DNA from: Gymnopilus junonius
Lineage: Eukaryota > Basidiomycota > Agaricomycetes > Agaricales > Galerinaceae
Assembly: GCA_015501075.1 (NCBI GenBank)
Contig: JADNYJ010000006.1
Location: forward strand, 310,001-374,000
DNA length: 64,000 bases
Direction of reading: 5' to 3'
Position numbers and translations under genes: made by a program. Positions 10,289 through 22,572 of this stretch are shown piece by piece. Position 1 is the stretch's first letter, and each line of letters begins with the position of its first letter. The notes under the pieces were generated by a model. The model was given only the letters and a program-made list of their open reading frames with translations. It was not told where the DNA came from and did not search any database.

Positions 10289-12456
10289 CTACGACAACGG
10301 TATGCCAGCAAATGCAGCTACAATCGCACCATCCTTTCGACTTTGCAGGCTATAGAAAAACGGCTCGAGAGTTCTAGTTGTCAGTAAGCGTCGTTGAAGG
10401 AGTTCGCTGGGAACTGGGTCCACCAGTAAGTCGTATTCAGGAGGTACATAGCACTGGACAGGTGTCAGAACCTCGAGCACTCTGAGTACTAGGCCATGTT
10501 CAAAGACCTGATAAGGAGATGAAACTGTTGATAATTCCAAGCGGACAAGGAGGCGACCTGTGGCAGTACCATTGTTTTAAGTTCAGAACTCATAGAGGGA
10601 AAGAGAATATTTCAACTCACCCGTATACGGTTGCGACACTTTCGTTTTCAGGCGGAGGGATTTCTTCATTGCTCCGATGGCGTTCCAACGAAAGGAGTGA
10701 GTCATCGACCTGTTTACGAAACCCCTCGCGATGGTGGCGCCTTCCAAGTCAAGAACAAAAGGTTGGCCCAGCTCGTAATGGTAATTGAACTGTGCACGAG
10801 CGGGCTTGTCCTGAAGTTTCTGCAAATCAGTGATAACCGCCTCATCCACCAGTGATTCCCTCCTCACAACCGACAGTAACGGCCCCCAATGGCCCACCGT
10901 CGAAAGTCTGTGCAGCGGGATCTGCCAGACACCGCCCGTTGGTAGCTTGAGGTCCTCGCCAGAGTCGAATTGTGACACGTCAGCCATCAGGCGGAACCGG
11001 ATGCCTCCAGCGACAACATTGTGAGAAGGCGGCAGATGGTAATACAGTGCACCGACGGTGCCAGGAGGAAATTTTTGGTTGTCAGTCTTGGTAGATTTAT
11101 GGTAGAAAATGGGACAGATTGAGTCGCATGGGGGGGTGGAGTTATCTGGTAGGACGCGAACAGCATTGTGTAGCGTCCCCGACAGGTCGAATACTTCTTG
11201 ACCCGATGATTGCAATTTTCGAGGGTCCAGGGTATGAACTATAGGTTGATAATTTTTAATCAAACCAGTGACAACATCTTCATCCACCAAGTTTTCCCTC
11301 TTCAATTTCTCAAGAAATGGTTTCCAACCAACCCGAGTGGCCAAATTGGGCAAGGGGATGTGCCAGGCATTGCCATTAGGCAACTTGAGGTCCTCGCCGT
11401 CATCAAATTTTGACACGTCAGACATGAGGCGGAAGCGAATTCCACCTTCAAGAACCTTGTCAGGCGAAGGCTGGTAGTAGTATAGTACGCCGACAGTGTC
11501 AGGAGGGAATCTTTTGTCATCAAGCTTGAGAAAATTATGGTAGTAGATCGAGCAGGCTGTGCTCTCGGGTGGGGTAGGAGCATCTCGTGGGATGGAGTTG
11601 TCTGGTAAAATGGAGTTGCCTGGTGAGATGGAGTTGTCCAGCGGGATGGTTGCTCGGTGGGATGAGTTATCCGGTACGACGTGAATACGAGATGTTAGCT
11701 TCCACGAGAGGTTAAATATTTCCTGACCCGATGAATGAATTCGTCGGGGGTTGAGGGAATAGACGAGAGGTAATGGACTATTCGCAGAGACCGATGGCTC
11801 CAGCGGCGTCTCGCCTTTCAGAACATCAGCGAGAACCTCCTTCTGCACCAATTTCTCCCTCTCCAATTTTTCAAGCAGTGGCTTGAAATGAGCCACCGTG
11901 ACCAATTTGCTCAAAGGGATCTGCCAAACATCGCCATTGGGCAACTTGAGGTCCTCGCCGTCATCGAATCGTACCAGATGGCGCATTATGCGGAACCGGA
12001 TCCCGGCAGTGCGTAACCAGGCAGACAACGGCGTGTCAGGTGGCGGGGGGTGGAAATACAGCGCTCCGACAGTGTTAAAAGGGAAACGGCGGGGCCATTC
12101 ATCGCTCGCCTTATGGTTGTGGTAGTATAAGTTGACTTTGGACCCCACGGGTGAGGTGCGTAGGCCGACGTATAGCTTGTCCGACAAGTCGTATACTTTT
12201 CGATCCTTTGACCGCAGTTTCTGGGGATCGAGGGTCCTTATCACCGGTGATTGAGGAGTGTTGTTGAGAATTGCCAGTTCCTGCGTGGAGAATTTGAGTT
12301 AGGAGGGAAGGAACATAGATCGAAAAGGGTAGATACCGCGCGAGTGTTGTTGGAAGCCTCGGAGTCAGGCTTAAGATGCCTAAGGTAGTTTTCAAGCCTT
12401 GCATACGAGGAGACGCATCGTGCAACATATTTATTTGGTAGAACTGCGAAATTCAT
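10289..12456 (-). CDS. triple-repeat basidiomycete protein (682 aa)
   Basis: Exons on the minus strand: 12337-12456, 10621-12280 and 10289-10557; introns of 56 nt (GTATCT...GCAG) and 63 nt (GTGAGT...ACAG) keep the frame. The protein carries three tandem copies of a domain of about 140-165 residues, at roughly 57-196, 216-381 and 391-530. Each starts with L-[DN]-P-[QR]-[KR]-[LI] and ...YDLS/FNLS/FDLS, then GALYFHPP-type, then GGIRFRLM-D-SKFDDGEDLKLPNG, W-IPL, and ends K-LLEKL-RE-LV. The C-terminal 150 residues are unrelated to the repeat. Similar single-copy proteins occur as uncharacterised families in mushroom genomes; I know no function. No signal peptide or membrane segment. The ATG at 12456 is the first in the frame; an upstream exon is possible. 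Confidence 0.8.
11591..11644. repeat. 18-bp coding minisatellite, 3 copies
   Basis: Three 18-bp units of the type GATGGAGTTGTCTGGTAA lie head to tail inside the second protein repeat. On the coding (minus) strand they give a P-x-D/G-N-S-I series (LDNSISPGNSILPDNSIP) that lengthens copy 2 relative to copies 1 and 3. Confidence 0.7.
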
Positions 12457-15356
12457 ATTCCACCGCAAAGCTTCATGGAGTCGTTTTTCTATGCTATAGG
12501 TCCTAGAAATCCAAGTTAGCAACGACCCGAACAAGCATTTTTTGAACGTACTTGGTTGAGTTAAGTACCTGGGCCTCCACGCCCTTCTCTTAGATTCTCC
12601 AAGACTTACAGAAACAAAAAGAGAAACAGACAAGTTGAAATGATTTGATTTGAACGTTTGAACCTTGAGAGCTACATCACGTGTGCAACCGATCGCGTCT
12701 TCGGCGGCCGTCTACGGTCTCGCGACGCGCGTGTCGCATCTTTGACCTCTCTTTTCCCTCCCTCCTACCTCTCCTGCTTGAAAATGTGTTTATACTATAT
12801 TGTTTACACAGCAAAGCAGATATGTGTATTAGAATAAGTTGCCACAAAGAATAAACAGCTATAATTATGCAATTGAACAGGGTGCATATTGATTCTGTAA
12901 ACTAATTCATGACAGCAGGACACTCTCGCTTTCTAAACTATCACGAGGAGAGAAAATTTAGGTAAATTTTCCAAAGACCTGAGAAACTGTCCCCAGCATT
13001 CCCAGCATTCCTAGGAACTTGAAGGGCAGAATACACGCCGACGGGAACTTACGCGGAACTTGGACCCACCTAGAACTAATAGTACTATAGAAGCTGGAGA
13101 AGTTGGAGGAGCTGGAGAAGCTTTCTTGAGTAAGGGTGCTATTGGTGCACTGCGCACTGCGCAGCTTGTTTAGTTTAGTTTAGTTTGGGGCTCAGAGAGT
13201 ATACATGTACTGATCTATATATGAGTTCCTATGGATTTGAAGCGTGAGGGTCAATGTAGAGCGGCGATGACTCGCCTCAGTGTCTTTGGTCTTTGTACAT
13301 GTGCTTCAAATTCATAGCTTACATGATCAATGGGCAGGTTCTGGGAGCAGAAGGCAGAAGAAACATTCATAAGTGGGAGCATCAGAAGTAACTAGTGGAG
13401 AAGTTTTTAATCTGTGTATACTCCCTCCTTCTTGCTTTTCTCTTTTCTCTTCTCTCTTCCATTATGCAACGGACTAAGAAGAGAGTCAATGGAGAATAAT
13501 GATATAGCCTTGAGTCAACGTGAATGCCCACCTTTTTTCATCAAACCAAAAAAAAGGAAAGAAAGGAACCTTGTACGTACAGTACCTGAGAGGCTATTTA
13601 AATCGCAAATGCAGCATCTGCTAGTTCGGAGCAATGGCTATAATATGGAGGGAAAATAAGCCATAGAATTAATTTAAAGCAAGAAGAAGAAGAAAAAAAA
13701 ATTAGAAGGAGCGAAGAGGGTTCCAGAACTCCATTTAAACTCACATGATAGATTTAGACTAAGTACTGCATGTGGGGGCGGGCAGAAGCACCGCTAATGT
13801 TTTTTTTTGAAGCCTTATGATCCGTTTCATAGGAACTTGGAGTTATTATTTCTAGGTAAGAGGAAGACCGCAAACTCACGCGGGAAGCAGAACCCGCCCT
13901 CCTTCTTTTTTTTTTTGTGCGCAGCAGACTCCGAGCAGGACACATGTGGAATTGTATGTTCGTATACGAGTTCCTCAGCTGTGCAGATGGGATTCTTGCA
14001 ATTGGATTTGAAGTCGAAGGATAGGGAAAGAGCTAATTGGCTCAGGGCCCGGGGCTCAGAGCAGAGGTCAGAAACAAGTGCTCTGGGACTGGCAATGGGA
14101 GGGAGAAAAAATAATCAATAAACTGGTACTGAGAGATAATTTTTTTTGGACGGGCACTTACCTAAAAAATCTTATCGCACCGAGTCCGAGTCTGAGTCGG
14201 CGGGTTCCGAATTTTTTTTTTGTGCTTTGTTTTCAAAAAAAAAAAAATTTGGTTACATTCTTTCAAGCTTACTGCGAAGGCAACGGCGATGGTCATCCGC
14301 GCCCATTGCCCCCAGGCTCCAGTTTTGGAATGGATGATGGGTTTCCACTCGTGCGTCGTGGTCGTCTGCTAGTGGTCACTGGTCAGCTGTCACCATGAGA
14401 GCTTAAAATGATCTGAAAGGTTTGAAGCTTTTGACGATTGGGGTTGGTACGCGCTGCTCGTGCCTCGTCATATTCTGCGTCTGCATTTAGGGTTAAATTT
14501 CGTGGAGAAGAGCGGGTGCGGCGATAGACACGCTGCATAGGACATGCTAGGGGTACAGTACATAATCAATTTTACTATGTTGAGTATGTACTATGCATTC
14601 GGCTGATCATGGATGACAGATGTTGTTATGAATGTGCTGGCGACCGGCGACGGTTCGAGTGGCAGAGTAAAAGAGTAGAAGAGTGGCTGCATGCAGGGTT
14701 GGCTGTCAGTTAGGGTAGTGCCGAGAGTGAAGCGACAGCGGACTCTGGGTCCTTGAGCGGCCAGAGTAAAGAAATAAAGAAGGAACTTTATATTTTAGTA
14801 TGACGAATGGCCCGTGGCATTTCGAGTGGTCGTATTAAGGGCAGCTGGATAAAGGAGCTGGGGACAGGTAGAGAACAGAGCAGCAGCGGTGAAAGAAATA
14901 AGAAAGAGAGACGGCAGAAGATATAAATAACCTTGCCTTAAGTACTCCGAAGCCCGACCGGTGGATAGCCGACTGTCATTAACCCACACGCGCAGGGGAA
15001 AATCGAAAGCCTCCATTCGACGCAATCGTTGAATGGTGCGGTGGTTGGGCTAAGCTTAGCCTTTTTGTCACTCAGAGCTGCTCAGAGTCTCATGCGGGTG
15101 CATTGAGGTTCTGTGAATTCTTTGCAATCCGCGTTTCTTCTGAGGTCTTCTGCAGCCTTCCTTCCTTTTGGAGGCGGCCCCGTTTAATTCTATTTCTTGT
15201 TTCTCTTCTATTTTCTCTGTTGGTGTGTGACCGCCATTTGCATACGATTTTGGTGAGATTGATTAGTTCATGATTCCATCTGTCTCTGGTCTGACACAGA
15301 CGAGCTAGCTACGACCGAACAATATTCAATAACGACCGTCTCATCCTTCTACTCCG
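12457..15356. other. 2.9-kb intergenic region
   Basis: Shared upstream region of the repeat protein (minus) and the WD40 protein (plus). It holds a perfect CACGTG at 12678-12683, 222 bp before the repeat-protein ATG, CT-rich and homopolymer-rich tracts (13410-13460, 13800-13920, 14200-14260) and a short GTTTA repeat at 13168-13186. Many short open frames but no exon structure I can support. Confidence 0.45.
13168..13186. repeat. GTTTA microsatellite, about 4 units
   Basis: GTTTAGTTTAGTTTAGTTT, an isolated five-base tandem repeat in the intergenic region. Confidence 0.6.
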
Positions 15357-18300
15357 ATGGCGAGAGATCCGTCTCTCCTTGATTCAAACCAGCCTCTGGC
15401 TATCGCACCTGCCCAGCCTGTCATTGCCCATGTGTGAGTTTACCTTCCTGCTCGTCCGACACAGACAGAGCCGCTCATCATTTCTCTCGATTTTTTGCGC
15501 TTCAATGATGACGTCGGCTTGCTGTTTCCCCAAACTTTTGTTCCCTTGCACAGGCAGCTCAGGGATCTCCTCATATGTCCCCGCGAACAGGGTGTCGTCG
15601 ATTACATCGGCCCCAGGGCGATCGTGGAGCAGGACATGCACACGCCAGGCGCTGTGAGTCAAATCTCATTATTTCTTCTTCTATACTAAGACAAGAACGC
15701 ACAGCCGACTCGCATCCTGTCCCGTCTCACATTCACCCCCAACTCGCTCACATACCTCCCCGTGGGCGTGGACGACACTCTCATAGCAGCAGGCGGACAG
15801 GAAAAGGAGATCCATTTGTCTCTCTACACGCCGCACTCCTCCTCTGCCTCCGGCTCCGCGTCGGTTTCCAGCAGATCTTCCAGGTCAAGACGTACGCGCC
15901 AAGTATGGGAATATGAGGATAAGCTCCAAGGGAGCATCAACAACTCGGTCTTGCTCACCTCGCTGAGCTTGACGAAATCTAATCAGAGCAGTGTTGAGCC
16001 GAGAGTGGGAGTGAGCAATAACGACGGCACGGTGCGGCTGTATGACGTCCCCATGCGCGTGCATAATACAAAGAGGAAGCTCAAGTCGGTCGGGGAGGTC
16101 AGACTCGATGTCGCCATCAACCATTGTGCGTTGTCTCTAATTCCATTTATGTCCAAGTAAAGACTAATTTAATCTATTCCTACTTTCCTCTAGCCTCCAT
16201 ATCCCCAGATGGCCGTACCCTCCTCTCCGTCGGCGACTCCAACAAAATCTACTTCCACCAACTCACCGGCTCATCCTCCCACATCACCTTTGAGCCCATA
16301 ACCACACTCACCATCCCCCCACCCGACCTGGCGCCCTTTTACGCCTACCACACCTCGCTCACCGCCGCCTTCTCCACCGCCTTCTCGGGGACGGATCCAA
16401 GTTCGCCGTGGCGAGCCAGGAAGGCGTCGTGGCGGTGTGGGATGTAAGGAGTACGGGGAAGCCGGTGAAGGTGTGGCAGACGGATAAGACGAGGGGGATG
16501 AGCACGAGTAAGGGGATGCGACGGGCGGTGGGAGTGGGGTGGGGGTGGGACGGGGGGAGGGGAAGGTGGCATGTTTGGGAACCAGAGGACGAATTGGTGG
16601 TTGAGCGATGATCCGTGGGAGTGGTCCCGCGGGAAGGCACCGGGGTGGTGTGTGAGGAGCGTCAAATTTAATGGTGGGGAGGGCGCGAGGATGGGTAAAG
16701 AGGTTATGGCTTTCACTGAGGTTGGTATTTTGATTTTGGTTTTTCTTGTATTCGCCTTTTCTGTGATTCCTGTTGGATTGAATTGCGAATTTCGATTTTC
16801 CGTCATTTTTTCTCACTTTTTCTACCTCTTTCTTCTACGGAACGACGCACTAATCTGATTCCTTCCTTTTGTCTTCTTTTCTCTTTTCTAGCACACCTCC
16901 CTCGTTCACCTAGTCGACGCTAGGACATTCGAAACGCACGATATCATCCGCGTGCCCACCCTCCTCAGACCTTCAAATTCAAGTTCGAGCTCGGGTTCTC
17001 GAGATCCTAGCTCTTCAAATCCGCCCCGTCGTTCAGCCTCTGCTGCTGCTTCTGGTGGTTCTGGGGGTTCTGCGACCTCAGGTGGTTCAGGCATTTCAAG
17101 CTCGAGAAGGACATCGAGCAGTTTTTCTGTTCCTGGTACAGTCGGAACAGCTGGTGCTGATGCTGGGCAAGCAGAGGGTTTAACATCAACATCAACGGCT
17201 ACAACGGCTACAACTACAGCAGTAGCCCAAGCCCGAACACAAGCCCTAGCACAAGCCCAAGCCCAAATACGTGACCGAGTACAAGCACAAGCACAAGCAC
17301 AAGCACAAAGAGACCAAGCCCAAGCCCAAGATAGAGCGCGGACACAGAGGGTGTTGATGCGCAGGGGGTTGCCTGTTAGTAATACCCGTGCGCAGATGGG
17401 GCTTCAGATCCAAGTGAGGGTTGGGTCGGGTCCGTCTGGATCTGGGGTTGGGGCAGGAGCAGGGGTCGGCAGCTCAACGGCGGCTGGTACCACCACGACC
17501 ACCGCGACGGCTACGAATACGAGGTTGCCATCTCCCCCGCCTACGACGACGGTTTATCAAGGTCTAGGTCAGAGCCAAAGTCAGGGTCAAAGCCATACAC
17601 ATCCACCTTCGCCCCTGCGTATTTCTTCTTCTTCTGCAGGTTCAGGTTCAGGTTCAACCTCGCAGTCGCCAGCAAGAACGAGGACCCACACCCACACGCA
17701 TACGCCAGGGATCGTCCAAGCCCTGGGAGATGCCTTCCGGATCTCCCTCCCCTCTTCTTCTTCTGCATCGTTGAGTTCCCCAACCACGCCTGCTAGGACT
17801 GCTTCAGGTGCTGGTGCCGGTGCTGGTTTTGGATTTGGTGTAGGTGCGGGTAGCAGTGGCAGTGGACAACCCACCACCCCTCCCCGTGCAGCTACAGCTG
17901 CAAACACAATCTCACGAGCGAGCTCGTATTCCCCCCCTGCTAGTATTGGCGATTCGACGTGGCGCACGCTCGGGGGTGGGGCGGTTGCGGGGAGCAGGTG
18001 GAGTCCTTCTGGGACTTCTCCTGTTCCTGTATCTGCTCCTGTATTTACTCCTGTATTTACTCCTGCGGGTGCTGGTGGTGCTGGTGCTGGAGGTTATGGT
18101 GCTGGTGCTTCTGGAGGGGAAGGGTCAAGCACAAATACTATGACGACTCGGGATGAAGATGAAATAGACGAAGACGAAGACGGAGACGCTACGCCGTCTT
18201 TGGAGGACCTTATTAGGAGACTGAGAGAGGGTCCTGTCCGAGTCCAGATCCGGATATTTTGAGGCAGCCGGGGCGTCAACGTCATCCCCAAGTGCAAGCT

Positions 18301-19808
18301 CGAGAGGAGGAGAGGAGGAAGAAGGAAGAGGAAGGCATTGTGGTCGTGCCCGACCTCGGCGATCGTGATGTGGAGAACGAAGTGCACGCTCTACTGGCTG
18401 GACATGGGATCCAGAGCCGGTTCGCTGGCGAGGGAGATCACGACGACGACGACGGTGGTGCTGCCATTGCTGGTGTTAGTGTTGCTGCCATCAATGACGC
18501 TTCCAATACACCTTCGCCTCCTCCAATCGTTCGCCCTGAACGTAGTCCTGGTTCCGCTTCCGCTTCTAGTTCCAGTTCTGGTGAATCTGAATTTGGCCGT
18601 ATGTCTGATTCTGCTCCGATTCTGGGTCCGGAAGATGTGAATAGGTTATTCGAGGAGGTGATTCAGAGGAGACGAGCGAGGCGTGCAAGGGCACATTCGC
18701 GCTCTCCATCTCCGCCTTCCCCGAACTCCTGGACGATGGCTGACCCTACTTCCGACGACGAGGGGGTGAATATGGTTGTCATTCGTGTTCGTCATGATGA
18801 TCATGATGAACCGCGGGGTGGACAACAGCAACGGCAGCAGCGGGAAGAGGTTGATGGGGATGGGGATGTGAATATGATGGATGTGGATGAGATCGAAAAT
18901 GACCACGATCATGAACATGCACATGCCCACCACCATCAAGATACAGACGACATCGAAGTGGACGCTTCGGAAGAAGAGGAAGACCACGACCGTGTTCATC
19001 ATCTCGTCTACGCTCTGGGAGGTGGTACCGGTCTCGCTGCCAATCTTGCCGGTGGCAGCGCCAGCGGTGCTGGTGGTGATGTCAGTGTTAGATTGGACGA
19101 AGATGTCTTTGGGACGGATTTGGAGTACCTCGACGAGGAAGAAGGGCATGGGCATGATCACACCATTTGCCGATGCAGAGGAGGCTTGGGTTTGGCATTA
19201 TATGGAAGAGGAGGAGGATGAGCAGGAGGGAGAGGAGGGGGATGATCATGCCGGGGTGGAATTTGAAGTAGAGAGAGAGGGTGAAGAACATGACGATGAG
19301 GAGGAGGAGAGAGGCGAAGACGAAGAAGACGAGGAGACAGGAGGGTACGTAGCGAGGGAGGGATCCGCCAAGGACCCACCTCTATTGCTGCCACATCGGG
19401 CAGCACAGGCTCTGGCGCTACCACGTCGACATCGAGCAGGTACGGATACGCACCCCGCGGTGGCAGTCGATCCGCCAGCACCTCCGCTAACAACCACAAC
19501 CAATACAAACCCCGGCTCACCCCCAAATCTTCCTCCCTCTCCGCTGCTGCGGCTCGCAGGTATGGGTACTACGAGGACCTGGACCTTGCCGGGTTATGCT
19601 TTGATCCATGGGGCGAGAGGATGTACGTCGCTGGTGTGGGTGTTGGTGGCGGGGGGACATGCTTAGCGGTGGTGACGGGTGGGGAGCGTATGTGCATGGT
19701 CGGGGTGGGGAAGGACAGGAAAATGCGGAGGTGGGTGTTGGTGCTGTTGTTGAGTGGGGTGTGAGGGGTGCTGAGAAGAGGTGGTGGGTGGATGAGGGGT
19801 GGATGTGA
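15357..19808 (+). CDS. WD40-repeat protein with DUF2415, reading frame broken in several places
   Basis: First exons join cleanly: 15357-15433, 15554-15653, 15705-16125, 16194-16720, then 16892 onward. Beta-propeller elements are visible (VGVSNNDGTVRLYDVP, ISPDGRTLLSVGDSNKIYFH, FAVASQEGVVAVWDVRSTGK, LCFDPWGERMYVAGVG) and HTSLVHLVDARTFETHDI matches the short DUF2415 segment found in fungal WD40 proteins. A long low-complexity insert (Gly/Ser/Thr, Gln-Ala repeats, then an acidic, His-rich part) separates the propeller halves; it ends VVEWGVRGAEKRWWVDEGWM. The frame shifts near 16387-16390 (four-G run), near 16550, near 18240 (a 58-nt intron is a possible alternative), near 19165 and near 19655. 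The shift at 19345-19403 is well explained by an intron (GTACGT...GCAG). Because conserved motifs sit on both sides of each break, one-base assembly errors are likely; recent decay is the alternative. Function unknown. Confidence 0.72.
17226..17330. repeat. CAAGC-type coding repeat (Gln-Ala tract)
   Basis: Repeated CAAGCCCAAGCC/ACAAGCACAAGC units inside the WD40 gene encode an alternating Gln-Ala tract interrupted by Arg and Asp, a disordered linker likely to vary in length between strains. Confidence 0.7.
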
Positions 19809-20647
19809 GAGGCATCATGATTATGATTTGGAGGATGTGATGGTAGTGCTTTTTTTTTGCTTTTCTGCTCTGCTTTTCCTCCCTTTCTTTTTTTCTTCTT
19901 CTCTCCTCGTTCTATCCGTGCATCCTTGTGGACTTTCGAGTTCCTGGGCTTGCCATCGTTTTTCCTCTCGCCCCTCTAGCATTCCGTCTCCTCAGTCTCT
20001 GATATTATTCCTATTTCCTTTTTCTTTCTGTTCCCTTCCTTTGCTCATGACCAAGCTGCGTTGTACAATAGTGTATAGTAAAAAAAGTTACTTGTCTTTA
20101 ACTATTCCACATGTCCATCCCTCCATTGTCCCCTGCCATGTTTTCGCATTGTTCAGTCCACAGTCTTCATTTTTGTCTATTGGTTCAAGTGTACATAGGT
20201 TGCTCGTCAAGCTCATCATGTTTCATCCAGTCGTCTACTCATTATTTCTTTACTTTTACGCTGAAAAACACCAAAATTCACGCTGTTTGCTCTGTACATG
20301 CATGCCCTTTTTTCTCCTTTCTCCTGGGTGTTCTTTTTCTGCATTTGTACTACTATGATGATATACATTGCATTCGTCACTATCATGATTTTCTTCTGGG
20401 GAAATAACTTGGTGACCTGCTGGCAATGTGGGAATAGGAGGCAGTCAAGGACCTAGTGATATATGCTCCAGCTGACTTGAACGTATAAGACTGATTTGAC
20501 TCACCTTTACACCACCACGGGCAATTTCCACTCCGGTTTATGTCTTCCGATGCAAGCTCTGTCGAAAATGACATGCTCTGCGATGGCAACATTATCTCCT
20601 GCATGTTCAGCGGGCTACGCTGCGGCGTACCACTCCCTACCTACTAA
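19809..20647. other. intergenic, T-rich 3' flank
   Basis: Long pyrimidine-rich tracts follow the WD40 gene stop (T-run at 19850, CTTTTC stretches to 20050), as expected of a 3' UTR and downstream region. No gene seen. A short ATG frame at 20538 (MSSDASSVENDMLCDGNI) could be the first exon of the next gene, but the linking intron would be only 33 nt. Confidence 0.4.
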
Positions 20648-21966
20648 AATCGCTCGGAGGACTTGTATGATTTATCCTCGAATGCTCCGAACTTAATTCT
20701 CCTGCAACCCGTCTTCCGAGATCCAGTGTACGTCAAAGCAAGAGACGTCCTAGACGCCATAGCGGGTCCCTGTGCATCTCTGGAATATAACCCTGTCCTT
20801 TCTTGTGGCATGAAGATATCGGATACTGCTGTAGAGATTATTCTCGCAGGCGGCGAGCAGGTAATTACTGGTGAGACTGTCCGACAAGTGGAATTTCTCT
20901 GGACGTCCATGGCTCGGCTTAGTACCCTCGAGGAACTCATACTGAAGAGGGATTTGAGACGTCAAGTCGGACGCAAGGTCTATTCATTCATACTTCCCCG
21001 CCTCAAGGTCGAATTTTCGGAACACCTTTCATTATTGAAGGACTGGATAGCTGCGCATAAACATTACTTGGAACGCTGGAACTGGAAATTGGATGCTGAA
21101 CATGATGAAAACTTTGAGGGACTACGACAGAAAATTCGAGGGATGGTCCAGAACTGCTCTGGCATTGAGGACCTATTGACTGGAGTCATTGACAGAGATC
21201 TACCTGCGAGCAATAATGTTCTGGATCAACTGATCAAATCTATGGAAAGAACATCTAACAAAGTAAACCATGTTCTGGCAGACGAGAGGAAACTGGCTCG
21301 ACTGGATGCTATGAGGGAAGCATCTGACAGCGATCTGCGACGTCAGTATTACTCCGTGCTCTAAAGTGAGGTTATCATAAACCTGCTGATTGAAAAATGG
21401 CAGGTTATTTACTAATACATAGTATGGAGGATATAATCCCATACGACGTAATCTGTCTGGAGGCCTTCATCCATCTGAAAGGATGAGATAGCTCTCCAGC
21501 CGTAGCCTTACGATTACGACCCTTCCGACAATCCACGGATCTCCTGATATATTGTGGCCACCAGATAAAGATGCATGGGAGAGACTTTCAGGAGTCCTCG
21601 TTACTAAAGAGGGGCGACCATTCCTTGAGCCGGACGAAATTCCTCCAGACAGTGACCTCAGGCCATCCATTCACGATTTCTCTTCCCTCCCAAAATCACC
21701 CACTGATCTATATGTCCACCCCGAGCTACAGATTGCAGAGCACCTAATTCATGCCCGAAAAAGTTTGTCAAGGGGTTACCTTAATAATTCCTCAGAGCTA
21801 CTGCCTTTGGAATACATCGGTGCATCCGAATACGGCTGCGGTGCTTGCGAACAGTATTGGTGCCTACCAAATTTTCAACGAGGGTTCTAGGCGCAGGGAT
21901 GACAGGTTGGCTGCAACCAAGGATGGTTATCCATGGGGATGTTGTTGGAACTGTATCATCATCTAG
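20648..21966 (+). CDS. OTT_1508-like deaminase-domain protein, probably broken
   Basis: A 20648-21364 frame encodes about 238 residues of helical, charged sequence (RRQVGRKVYSFILPRLKVEF; LKDWIAAHKHYLERWNWKLD). Beyond two likely introns (GTATTA at about 21342 to ACATAG about 21422; GTAATC to GATAG about 21492) the frame continues to HPELQIAEHLI and IGASEYGCGACEQYW. These fit the zinc-binding [HC]xE and CxxC motifs of the OTT_1508-type nucleic-acid/nucleotide deaminase family, expanded in basidiomycetes. The end of the domain (IFNEGSRRRD...DGYPWG) is in another frame from about 21860, so the gene is frameshifted or an intron was missed. No convincing ATG at the 5' end. Family call moderate; gene structure weak. 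Confidence 0.45.
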
Positions 21967-22572
21967 CAACGCAGACAGTTGATTGCTTATTGTCGTCCGG
22001 GCTGATTGGTATGAAAATGTAACATGCACGCTACCATGCACAGTGTTAAAAAGTAGAGCACACAGCGCCTTAACGAATCAATGTGAAAGGGAGTTAGGGA
22101 CGAGTGCAGTCAGAAATATACCTAGTACATTCCAGCGCTTCAAGTCCAACTGCCGAAGGACCCTGTACTGTACGGGTGTCATATCCGATGTCCGGAACCT
22201 CGAGGCGGCGCAGAATATCACATGCTGTCCCAAGTAGCAACCAGTGTAGTTGTTTTCAGGATTCAAGCGCCTTTGAGCTCTTGTGTCCGGTCAAATGCTT
22301 GGGCAGTCAGTACACACAAAAGTGACGGTTCGATACCAAGTTCGTGATCAACGGACAGACGCCACAACTGACTCCGGAGATAACTATTTTTAGGCATGTC
22401 CAGGGACCCCGAAACAGGGGTGTGCAAACTTTGACAAAGCTGAACAGGATGTTTATGGTTTCTGGACGGTCACCATGCTGAGCCCACTTAATAACTCAGA
22501 AATGATAAACTTCCGGAGCAAAGGCTACAAAAACAACCCTTATAAGTCGGCTATATCTTCCAGCCCCCCCGT
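21967..22572. other. intergenic, no gene seen
   Basis: No frame with splice sites or motifs. Promoter side of the DUF4436 gene; TATAAG at 22540 is a possible weak TATA element 30 bp before its ATG. Confidence 0.4.

Noticed and set aside
18240..18300. Treating the frame change near 18240 as certain evidence of a frameshift
   Set aside because: A 58-nt intron (GTCCTG...CCAAG) would also restore the frame to VQAREEERRKKEEE, so it is kept only as an ambiguous break.
22316..22345. Sequence resembling a tRNA B box (GGTTCGATACC)
   Set aside because: No A box at the right distance and no cloverleaf can be drawn around it.
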